From contig RFQK01000039.1 of the NCBI GenBank assembly GCA_009925045.1, positions 1 through 9,750 on the forward strand: 9,750 nucleotides of DNA. Reading direction: 5' to 3'. Below are positions 1 to 5,877 of the stretch, piece after piece. The DNA is from Methylococcaceae bacterium. Lineage in GTDB: Bacteria; Pseudomonadota; Gammaproteobacteria; Methylococcales; Methylomonadaceae. A program made the translations under genes and the position numbers. The number at the start of each line of letters is the position of its first letter. Position 1 is the first letter of the stretch. A model generated the notes under the pieces. It had not been told where the DNA came from, did not search any database, and worked only from the letters and a program-made list of their open reading frames with translations.

Positions 1-266
1 AACCAGTCCATCAAAGGCAAATCGTCCGCAAATCCCGCCAAGAGACTCATGGCCGCATGACTGTGACAATTGACCAAACCCGGAATCAACACATGATGCG
101 GACGCTGTTCCACCTGCCTGGCCTGATAAAGCTGACGGGCTTGTTCCGTATCCAGCAAATCGACAATGCGCCCCTGATCCACAACCAAGCTATGCTTTTC
201 CAGGATTACGGATGCCGGCTCAACAGGTATAATCCATCCCGCTTCTATCAGCAAATCGACTTGCAT
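1..266 (-). CDS. mtaD: Partial TRZ/ATZ-family amidohydrolase, MtaD-like 5'-methylthioadenosine/S-adenosylhomocysteine deaminase (N-terminus)
   Basis: The minus strand reads open from an ATG at 266 to the window edge, giving about 88 residues of the N-terminus. A good ribosome site (GAGGA, about 5 nt before the ATG) supports this start. The protein opens MQVDLLIEAGWIIPVEP, the small beta domain typical of these hydrolases, and then shows HVLIPGLVNCHSHAAMSLL followed by DDLPLMDW. The HSH within NCHSH is the first metal-binding HxH motif of the amidohydrolase superfamily. Family members deaminate methylthioadenosine, S-adenosylhomocysteine or 5'-deoxyadenosine in the cytoplasm using a bound metal ion. 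Facing mtnA across a 72-nt gap, a role in methylthioadenosine salvage is likely, with deamination to methylthioinosine before phosphorolysis. Substrate choice is inferred from family and context; other adenosine-type or guanine deaminases are possible. The catalytic C-terminal part lies outside the window. Confidence 0.85.
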   Translation of the reverse strand, partial: MQVDLLIEAGWIIPVEPASVILEKHSLVVDQGRIVDLLDTEQARQLYQARQVEQRPHHVLIPGLVNCHSHAAMSLLAGFADDLPLMDW

Positions 267-338
267 GCTTTCCTCGCACAAAAAATGCGATTATACCCGT
301 TAAGGCTTTTATCTAGGTATCCAGAGGTATTTTGATCA

Positions 339-1373
339 ATGACGCAATCTCACCAACTATCGGTTCAACCCTTGCTGTGGACAGGCCATAGCCTGAAAGT
401 TCTCGATCAACGCGCACTTCCTCAGACCATCGTTTATGACGAATACACCGATGCCGAAGGCGTTGCCGAAGCCATACGATCAATGCGGGTTCGCGGGGCA
501 CCGGCCATTGGTATCGCTGCAGCCTATGGGGTTGCTTTGTCTGCACTAAGCCATTACCCCAAGCCCGACTGGCAGTCAGCAATCAAAATCGATATTGATC
601 ATCTTGCAGCCTCCAGACCAACGGCCGTCAATTTATTCTGGGCGCTGGATAAAATGCGCGCAGTTTTACATCAACACCCCTCAGATCCGGTATCAATCTT
701 TGCCAAACTCGCGGTGCAAATCCATGAAGAGGATCTGGCTGCTAATCTGGCAATGGGGGAACACGGTGCCAAGCTAATCAATGCTTCAGTCAATGTACTC
801 ACCCATTGCAATGCCGGGGCGCTAGCGACTGGCGGACATGGAACCGCACTCGGCGTGATACGTTCTCTGCATCAGCGCGGCCAGTTAAAACAAGTCTTCG
901 CTGATGAAACTCGCCCCTGGTTACAAGGTGCGCGCCTAACAGTATGGGAATTAGCCCAAGACGGCATTCCCGCCACATTAATTGCGGATGCTGCAGCGGC
1001 CTGGCTAATGAAATCCGGCCAAATTGACTGGATTATTGTCGGCGCCGACCGGATCACCGCCAACGGCGATGTCGCCAATAAGATTGGCACCTATTCCCTT
1101 GCGGTTCTGGCGAAACAACATGGTGTAAAACTCATGGTGGCAGCGCCCTCCTCTACTCTGGATTTCAGTCTGCCATCCGGGGAACATATTGAAATTGAAC
1201 AACGCACCGCACGGGAGTTATTACCTGAGTGCTATCTGGAAACAGAAAGCCTAGTCAGCGCCTGGAATCCGGTATTCGACGTCACTCCCGCCGAACTGAT
1301 CAGCGCCATCGTCACCGAGCGAGGTGTAGCGGTTGATCCAGGCATTAATGGTATTGCCCATTTACAACCATGA
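339..1373 (+). CDS. mtnA: Methylthioribose-1-phosphate isomerase MtnA
   Basis: MtnA converts 5-methylthioribose-1-phosphate to 5-methylthioribulose-1-phosphate in the methionine salvage pathway in the cytoplasm. The 344-residue protein has the usual family length and looks intact. Visible family signatures are the phosphate-loop segment MRVRGAPAIGIAAAYG (about 49-64), the catalytic cysteine in NVLTHCNAG (Cys157), GALATGGHGTALG (160-172), and VGADRITANGDVANKIGTY with the catalytic aspartate (Asp237). The fold is shared with the alpha subunit of eIF2B, but the complete Cys/Asp pair and the start of an MtaD-like gene next door favour MtnA. The ATG at 339 is preceded by AGAGG at 323-327, somewhat far away (11 nt). 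The stop overlaps the next start (ATGA), so the downstream permease gene is probably translationally coupled. Confidence 0.96.
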   Translation: MTQSHQLSVQPLLWTGHSLKVLDQRALPQTIVYDEYTDAEGVAEAIRSMRVRGAPAIGIAAAYGVALSALSHYPKPDWQSAIKIDIDHLAASRPTAVNLFWALDKMRAVLHQHPSDPVSIFAKLAVQIHEEDLAANLAMGEHGAKLINASVNVLTHCNAGALATGGHGTALGVIRSLHQRGQLKQVFADETRPWLQGARLTVWELAQDGIPATLIADAAAAWLMKSGQIDWIIVGADRITANGDVANKIGTYSLAVLAKQHGVKLMVAAPSSTLDFSLPSGEHIEIEQRTARELLPECYLETESLVSAWNPVFDVTPAELISAIVTERGVAVDPGINGIAHLQP

Positions 1374-2098
1374 ATACAGCCTATTTAGCCTCACCCATTA
1401 GCGTCATCAGTTGCTTATTACAAGCCTTGCAGTTGCTCGGCGACCGACGTTTGCGACTCTACGTGATTATTCCTCTACTCATTAATACTGCCTTGTACAG
1501 TCTGGCCTTTTATCTGGGCTACCACTCCGTTGCCTCATTAATCGATAATCTGATCCCGACTTGGCTGCATTGGTTAAATTGGATACTGTGGCCGCTGTTT
1601 TTGGCCAGTTTTTTGCTGATTGGTTTTTTTAGCTTTACCCTACTGGCTAACCTGATCGCCGCGCCGTTTTACGGCAAACTGTCTGCAAAGACTCTGGAAA
1701 TTATCGACAGTAACGCACCCCGTCCTACAGAACGGCCGTTTACACAAGTTTTACTCGCCGAACTGCGACGTCTCCGTTATATCGTGCTGAGACTGATCCC
1801 GCTAGGCCTGCTGTTCCTGATTCCGGTCATCAATTTACTCGCACCCGTAGCGTGGACACTCTTTACCGCCTGGGGAGTCGCTATGGAATTTATGGCCTAT
1901 CCTTTAGAGGAGCGCGGCCTGTTGTTTACCGAACAAAACCTGTTCCTACGACAACAACGCATCAATATTCTGACCTTTGGGGGAATTATTGCCTTCGGGA
2001 TGGCGATCCCTGTTCTGAACTTAATCATTTGCCAGTTGGCTGTGATTGCCGCCACTCTTTATGTTCAACAGGTCAATGCGACCAGAAGCACCACCTGA
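1370..2098 (+). CDS. cysZ: CysZ/EI24-family membrane protein, probable sulfate permease
   Basis: This 242-residue inner-membrane protein matches the CysZ (EI24) family in length and layout. It has hydrophobic segments near residues 30-50, 68-95, 138-172 (long, probably more than one pass or re-entrant) and 200-232. Recognisable motifs are RRLRLYVIIPLLIN (26-39), the family signature ANLIAAPFYGKLSAKT (93-108), AWTLFTAWGVAMEF (161-174) and IPVLNLIICQLAVIAATL (213-230). CysZ of E. coli carries sulfate into the cell for cysteine synthesis. That role is inferred here from the family; transport was not shown for every member. The start overlaps the mtnA stop by 4 nt and has no strong ribosome site of its own, so coupling to mtnA is likely. 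No other sulfate-assimilation gene is visible, though mtnA also belongs to sulfur metabolism. Confidence 0.88.
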   Translation: MNTAYLASPISVISCLLQALQLLGDRRLRLYVIIPLLINTALYSLAFYLGYHSVASLIDNLIPTWLHWLNWILWPLFLASFLLIGFFSFTLLANLIAAPFYGKLSAKTLEIIDSNAPRPTERPFTQVLLAELRRLRYIVLRLIPLGLLFLIPVINLLAPVAWTLFTAWGVAMEFMAYPLEERGLLFTEQNLFLRQQRINILTFGGIIAFGMAIPVLNLIICQLAVIAATLYVQQVNATRSTT

Positions 2099-2290
2099 AT
2101 TTGGATGAAAAATCCGTTTCAAAAAGTTGCAAAACTTTTGCTCAATGCTGGTTTGCACACCCAATCCTAAACTTTTTGATAAGCCATGCTGCAACACAGG
2201 ATCAGCAACACACTCTAACCAACCCGCATCAATCGCTTGCCGAATCAAAGACGAAGTTAACAATTAACAAAGTACATCCAGGTGTTTACA

Positions 2291-2309
2291 TGCTAGAAAA
2301 ATTCTAGTA
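2291..2309. promoter_or_regulatory. Palindrome upstream of vapBC, candidate VapBC operator
   Basis: A perfect inverted repeat, CTAGAA-AAA-TTCTAG, lies at 2293-2307, with an outer T-A match at 2291/2309. It sits about 35 nt before the vapB start in the only stretch where the vapBC promoter can lie. A TTTACA at 2285-2290 could be a -35 box, which would put the palindrome in the promoter spacer, but I see no good -10 match. VapB-type antitoxins with AbrB-like domains bind such palindromes as VapBC complexes and repress their own operon. That this is the operator is inferred from position and symmetry. Confidence 0.5.
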
Positions 2310-2343
2310 AGTCGGCTTGATTCCTCATGAATGGAGATGACTG

Positions 2344-2580
2344 ATGCGTATCACTCGCATTTTTAAAAATGGTAATTCACAAGCTGTTCGGATTCCTGCT
2401 GACATAGCCTATGATCGCATGGACATTGCATTAGAAATTGAGCGTAATGGTGATGAAATTAGAATCCGTCCCGCTCGCCAAACACTCGGTAATGTTCTTG
2501 AGAAATTTGCTAAATTCTCAGACGATTTCATGAGTGAAGGCCGTGAAAATCAAGAGCAACGCGAAAGAGACTCGCTCTAA
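2344..2580 (+). CDS. vapB: VapB-type antitoxin with AbrB/MazE-like DNA-binding domain
   Basis: This 78-residue protein begins MRITRIFKNGNSQAVRIPAD, the hallmark of the swapped-hairpin AbrB/MazE fold (about residues 1-46), which binds operator DNA as a dimer. The C-terminal part (about 47-78) is charged and probably disordered until it wraps around the toxin. A GGAG at 2333-2336, 7 nt before the ATG, supports the start. The toxin gene starts on the last base of this stop codon (TAATG), the usual antitoxin-first arrangement. The antitoxin is expected to neutralise VapC and to repress the operon through the palindrome at 2291-2309. Confidence 0.9.
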   Translation: MRITRIFKNGNSQAVRIPADIAYDRMDIALEIERNGDEIRIRPARQTLGNVLEKFAKFSDDFMSEGRENQEQRERDSL

Positions 2581-2978
2581 TGCCTCGCTACATGCTCGAT
2601 ACCAATATGTGTATCTATTTGATGAAAAACCAACCCAAAGAAGTCGCTGAACGCTTTTCTCAATGCTATGTTGGCGATGTAGTAATCTCTGCAATCACCT
2701 ATGCAGAACTTGAATATGGTGTTGCAATGTCGGCCAACCCTGAAAAAGAACGACTTAATTTAGCCAGCTTGGTTGAAGATATTCAGGTTGCCCCCTTCGA
2801 TAAAGTCGCAGGCATTGCTTATGGGCCTATTCGCGTCGCAACCCGAGAAAACAAACAAGATCATCTGGACAAACTAATTGCTGCACATGCCGTATCACTG
2901 AATGTGACGATTGTGACCAATAACCCGAAAGACTTTGCCAAATTCCCACATGTGGTTCTAGAAAACTGGGTGAATTAA
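2580..2978 (+). CDS. vapC: VapC-type toxin, PIN-domain ribonuclease
   Basis: The 132-residue protein is a single PIN domain of normal VapC length. The acidic metal-binding residues are visible: Asp7 in MLDTNMCIYL, Glu43 in AELEYGV, and Asp97 in LDKLIAAHA, followed by TIVTNNPKDF near 110-119. The closest recognisable group is the VapC/MvpA type that cuts initiator tRNA in the anticodon loop; that target is inferred from the family, not shown here. It overlaps vapB by one base and relies on coupling for translation. The pair sits between cysZ and a yfbR-like gene and looks like an accessory insertion among housekeeping genes. All key residues are present, so the toxin is probably active when free of VapB. 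Confidence 0.92.
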   Translation: MPRYMLDTNMCIYLMKNQPKEVAERFSQCYVGDVVISAITYAELEYGVAMSANPEKERLNLASLVEDIQVAPFDKVAGIAYGPIRVATRENKQDHLDKLIAAHAVSLNVTIVTNNPKDFAKFPHVVLENWVN

Positions 2979-3037
2979 TCAAAGTGCTTTAGAAATTACC
3001 GATTTCATTCAGTTTTTTACTCATTTGCCCCTCTAGC

Positions 3038-3084
3038 TTTTGCGGAGAATACCCCGCATAATCTCCGCAAAAAAGCGGAGATTA
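3038..3084. repeat. Cluster of overlapping inverted repeats (three copies of a GCGGAGA unit)
   Basis: The unit GCGGAGA occurs forward at 3042-3048, inverted at 3062-3068, and forward again at 3075-3081. Two hairpins compete for the middle copy. The first has 11-bp arms, 3038-3048 with 3062-3072, and a 13-nt loop. The second has 10-bp arms, 3059-3068 with 3075-3084, and an A6 loop. They cannot form together. No T-run follows on the + strand, so a classical + strand terminator is unlikely; on the minus strand a short T-run follows the first hairpin. Position between vapC and a yfbR-like gene would suit a small repetitive palindrome, an operator or an RNA processing site. Confidence 0.7.
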
Positions 3085-3178
3085 AATGTCTACCTAGATC
3101 TGGCAAGATACAAACTGGCCAAATTGAAAATCCACAACTCGACAGCGAACAAATCCGATCATCACTCGCTCAAAACCT

Positions 3179-3688
3179 ATGACAGATTCCCAATTCAGCA
3201 GTTTTTTTGCCTATATTTCCAAATTACGCTGGATTAAACGTTGGGGCTTGAAGCGTAACGCCCATGATGAAAATGTAATGGAACATAGCTGGGAAGTTAC
3301 CGAAGTAATTACCGGCGACCTGCCCACACCCATTAAATATCACTCCCCCGCCATCCTCAACGCCTACAAACAAATTGAACACTTGGCTGAACAAGAGCTA
3401 CTTCATTTGTTACCTCCGGCCATGCAAGATGATTATGCGCCCTTATTGCTGCATGACTCACTTCCCACTGAGCATCAGGAAATCATTAAAGCCGCTGATC
3501 GTATTTCGGCATATTTGAAATGTCAGGCCGAACTCAAAGCCGGTAATCAAGAATTTGAGCGAGCCGCCAGCCGTATTGCCGAACAAATTCAAGTAACACA
3601 TCAACCCGAAGTCGCTTTTTTTATGCAAACATTTGCCCCCAGTTGTGGACTGGCACTGGATGATTTAATTCCCCGTAACGACCAGTGA
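3179..3688 (+). pseudogene. yfbR: YfbR-like HD-domain 5'-deoxynucleotidase with internal deletion of the HD motif
   Basis: YfbR is an HD-domain phosphatase of about 199 residues that dephosphorylates deoxynucleoside monophosphates. The 169-residue reading frame here matches it at both ends: SKLRWIKRWGLKRN (14-27), ENVMEHSWEV (31-40), then TEVITGDLPTPIKY (41-54), KAADRISAYLKC (104-115) and FMQTFAPSCGLALDD (148-162). Between Val40 and Thr41 (about 3298/3299) roughly 33 residues are missing compared with E. coli YfbR, including the helix ending in the paired His-Asp that names the family. The first metal ligand (His36) and the last aspartate (Asp107) remain. The loss keeps the frame. Without the HD pair the enzyme should not bind its metal, so I call it a probable pseudogene. 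No ribosome site is seen before the ATG. An assembly error is possible. Confidence 0.75.
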
Positions 3689-3715
3689 AAACAAATAGCT
3701 AGAATAAAAAAAACA

Positions 3716-3745
3716 TTGGCATATTGCATGCATGTTCTGTACAAT
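3716..3745 (+). promoter_or_regulatory. Sigma-70-type promoter for the tRNA-Phe gene
   Basis: TTGGCA (3716-3721) and TACAAT (3740-3745) are near-consensus -35 and -10 boxes with an 18-nt spacer. The GGCCG directly after the -10 box is a GC-rich discriminator, as seen in stringently controlled stable-RNA promoters. Transcription would start near 3752, leaving about 70 nt of 5' leader before the mature tRNA. Confidence 0.6.
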
Positions 3746-3820
3746 GGCCGAATTGCTTGATACAGATAGTGATTAACTGTTTTAACGACATTGAGCATTT
3801 AAGTTTAGATATACAGCATT

Positions 3821-3896
<76 letters not shown>

Positions 3897-3906
3897 TGTT
3901 TCCGAG

Positions 3907-3928
3907 AAACCCCTTTTAGGGGTTTTTT
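3907..3928 (+). terminator. Intrinsic terminator after tRNA-Phe
   Basis: AAACCCC (3907-3913) pairs with GGGGTTT (3919-3925) around a 5-nt loop and runs into six T residues (3923-3928). It lies 11 nt past the tRNA CCA end and should end or attenuate the tRNA transcript before the rimP operon. Confidence 0.85.
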
Positions 3929-3969
3929 ACTTTCTAGGCTTTGAACTCAAGGCAATGAGTAACTTATGG

Positions 3970-3993
3970 AAGAGCCGGTGGCTCTTTTTTTTT
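3970..3993 (+). terminator. Second intrinsic terminator/attenuator just before rimP
   Basis: AAGAGCC (3970-3976) pairs with GGCTCTT (3980-3986) around a GGT loop, followed by a T-run to 3993. Only 22 nt separate the T-run from the rimP ATG and they include the ribosome site, so no promoter fits in between. Transcripts entering rimP must therefore pass this hairpin. It probably acts as an attenuator of the rimP-nusA-infB operon, comparable to the leader terminators of the E. coli metY-nusA operon. No convincing -10/-35 pair is seen between the two terminators. Confidence 0.8.
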
Positions 3994-4015
3994 GATCGAA
4001 AATCGGAGGGGTGTC

Positions 4016-4501
4016 ATGAAACAAGCGCCTGAACATATACTAAACCTGATTGAACCTGTTGTAGAAGGTCTGGGATATGAGTGCGTGGGTGTTGAATACA
4101 ATCCCCATCCCCAACACGGCATGCTACGCATTTATATTGACGGTCCTGACGGCATTCTTCTCGAAGATTGCTCCAAAGTCAGCCATCAGGTCAGCGGCGT
4201 GCTGGATGTAGAAGACCCTATTGAGGGCAATTATCATTTGGAAATCTCCTCACCTGGAGAAGACCGGCCTTTTTTCAAGCTTAGTCAGTTCGAACGCTTC
4301 ACCGGCAGCACTGTTGCCATTAACCTGTTTCAGGCCATTGAAAAACGTCGCAAAATTACCGGCGTCATTATTGGAGTCGAAGCGGACAATGTGGTGATTG
4401 AAGAAGGCGAAAAACAATACAGAATTCCGTTTCAGGCAATGAGTAAGGCGCGGTTGGTGCCCGAATACTTAATTAAAAAAGGAGGCCGCAGTGGCAAATA
4501 A
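4016..4501 (+). CDS. rimP: Ribosome maturation factor RimP
   Basis: RimP binds the free 30S subunit and helps its late assembly. The 161-residue protein matches the family throughout: the N-terminal domain with LIEPVVEGLGYECVGVEY (about 10-27), LRIYIDGPDG (36-45), the conserved DCSKVSHQVSGVLDVEDPI (51-69) and LEISSPGEDRPFF (75-87), then a C-terminal SH3-like domain ending near KARLVPEYL. The ATG at 4016 is chosen because GGAGGGG at 4005-4011 precedes it by 4 nt; an upstream in-frame TTG at 3992 lies in the terminator T-run and is unlikely. It heads the nusA-infB operon and overlaps nusA by 11 nt, which suggests coupling. The gene appears intact. Confidence 0.96.
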   Translation: MKQAPEHILNLIEPVVEGLGYECVGVEYNPHPQHGMLRIYIDGPDGILLEDCSKVSHQVSGVLDVEDPIEGNYHLEISSPGEDRPFFKLSQFERFTGSTVAINLFQAIEKRRKITGVIIGVEADNVVIEEGEKQYRIPFQAMSKARLVPEYLIKKGGRSGK

Positions 4502-5822
4502 AGAAATTCTTTTGGTAGCCGATGTTTTTGCTAACGAAAAAGAAATCGACAAAGAGATCATCTTTCAAGCGATCGAATCTGCACTGGAGGCCGCAACCGT
4601 CAAGCGTTATGAACAGCCAATCAAGGTGCGTGTCGACATCAATCGTCATAATGGTGAATATACGACATTTCGCCGCTGGCAAGTCGTTGATGTAAATCCT
4701 GAAATCAATGGTGATGTTGAATTTCCTAGCTGGCAAGTGCTGCAAGAAGTTGCGCAGTTTGAGCAGCCTGACATTCAAGTGGGTGATTTCGTAGAAGAAG
4801 AAATCGAATCCGTTGAATTCTGTCGGATTGCGGCACAAACAGCCAAACAGGTCATCATTCAAAAAGTTAGAGAAGCTGAACGCCGTAAAATTGTTGAAGC
4901 ATACCAAGACCGCATTGGTGAATTAATCACAGGTATCGTAAAACGTATTGAAAAAGGCAATGTCTATCTTGATCTGGGTGGCCACATTGAAGCCTATATC
5001 GCTCGCGAGGACTTGATCCCGAAAGAACCTGTCCGCATGGGCGACCGAATCCGTGGTTATTTAAAAGATGCTCGTTTAGAACCGCGTGGACCGCAATTGT
5101 TTGTGAGCAGAACTGCCCCTGAACTGTTAATGGCCCTCTTTCGTTTGGAAGTACCTGAAATCAGTGAAGGCCTCATCGAAATTAAGGGTGCTGCTCGTGA
5201 TCCTGGCTACCGCGCCAAAATTGCTGTCAAAGCCAATGATCCGCGTTTAGATCCTATTGGTGCTTGCGTCGGTATGCGTGGCTCACGTGTTCAAGCAATT
5301 TCCAATGAACTAGCTGGTGAGCGCGTAGATATTATTCTCTGGAACGAGAACGAAGCACAATTTGTGATCAACGCCATGGCACCTGCGGAAATTCAATCGA
5401 TTGTGGTGGATGAAGATAAACACAGCATGGATGTGGCTGTTGCTACAGACAGCCTGTCACAAGCCATTGGTCGCGGTGGTCAAAACGTTCGATTGGCGAC
5501 AGAACTGACCGGCTGGGAACTCAACATTCTTGACGCGGCTCAAGTGGATAAATCACAGGATGAAACCAGCATTCGCGCCAAAAACGAGTTCATGGAACTA
5601 CTGGACGTCGACGAAGAAATCGCCGACATTTTGGTCGAAGTTGGCTTAAGCAATATCGAAGAAATCGCTTACATTCCAGTTGATGAAATGCTGGAAATTG
5701 AAGGTTTTGATCTTGAATTAGTCGAAGCCCTGCGCAGCCGCGCCAAAGACGCTTTGTTGATTAAAGCGATTGCATCCGAAGAACAAATTGAAACATCTGC
5801 ACCGAGCGAAGAAGTAAACTGA
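4491..5822 (+). CDS. nusA: Transcription elongation/termination factor NusA, lacking the second acidic-repeat domain
   Basis: NusA binds RNA polymerase and nascent RNA and controls pausing, intrinsic termination and antitermination. The start is GTG at 4491, with GGAGG at 4481-4485. Domains in order: polymerase-binding N-terminal domain (about 1-135, with FRRWQVVD at 60-67 and TAKQVIIQKVREAER at 117-131), S1 (about 143-205), KH1 with GMRG (261-264), KH2 with GRGG (327-330), and acidic-repeat domain AR1 (about 365-425). The protein stops at 443 residues, against about 495 in E. coli, because AR2 is gone. The last part of AR2 survives out of frame downstream (5816-5866), so this is a recent-looking internal deletion rather than an ancestral short form. 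In E. coli AR2 contacts the polymerase alpha C-terminal domain and relieves autoinhibition of RNA binding; core NusA functions should remain here. Confidence 0.93.
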   Translation: MANKEILLVADVFANEKEIDKEIIFQAIESALEAATVKRYEQPIKVRVDINRHNGEYTTFRRWQVVDVNPEINGDVEFPSWQVLQEVAQFEQPDIQVGDFVEEEIESVEFCRIAAQTAKQVIIQKVREAERRKIVEAYQDRIGELITGIVKRIEKGNVYLDLGGHIEAYIAREDLIPKEPVRMGDRIRGYLKDARLEPRGPQLFVSRTAPELLMALFRLEVPEISEGLIEIKGAARDPGYRAKIAVKANDPRLDPIGACVGMRGSRVQAISNELAGERVDIILWNENEAQFVINAMAPAEIQSIVVDEDKHSMDVAVATDSLSQAIGRGGQNVRLATELTGWELNILDAAQVDKSQDETSIRAKNEFMELLDVDEEIADILVEVGLSNIEEIAYIPVDEMLEIEGFDLELVEALRSRAKDALLIKAIASEEQIETSAPSEEVN

Positions 5823-5866
5823 TCATGAAAGCACGTGAGTCATGGTTTAGTGACGAACAGCAGTAA
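5816..5866 (+). pseudogene. nusA: Out-of-frame remnant of the nusA AR2 C-terminus
   Basis: In a frame different from nusA, positions 5816-5866 read KLIMKARESWFSDEQQ and a stop. E. coli NusA ends with LIMAARNICWFGDEA, so this is clearly the native NusA C-terminus. Its stop codon overlaps the infB ribosome site (AAGGAGG, 5865-5871), as expected for the original gene end. The loss of about 50 codons with a frame change, at about 5810-5818, left this piece behind. It has an ATG at 5825 but no ribosome site, and is unlikely to be translated alone. Confidence 0.8.
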
Positions 5867-5877
5867 GGAGGAATAAT

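Noticed and set aside
57..335. Plus-strand open frame of 92 codons at the left edge
   Set aside because: It lies antisense to the clear amidohydrolase N-terminus on the minus strand and has no family features.
1852..2307. Plus-strand frame of 151 codons overlapping the end of cysZ
   Set aside because: Most of it is a frame shadow of the CysZ C-terminus. Its extension to 2307 has no recognisable domain.
3038..3084. CRISPR array
   Set aside because: There are only three short unit copies in alternating orientation, with no regular spacers and no cas genes.
3040..3237. Plus-strand frame of 65 codons across the hairpin cluster
   Set aside because: It begins inside the inverted repeats, has no ribosome site and overlaps the yfbR-like start in another frame.
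3992..4015. Upstream TTG start for RimP
   Set aside because: It falls at the terminator T-run, and a strong GGAGGGG site points to the ATG at 4016.
4473..4907. Minus-strand frame of 144 codons opposite nusA
   Set aside because: It is fully antisense to the conserved NusA N-terminal domain and rich in Phe and Asn from complementing Lys/Glu codons.
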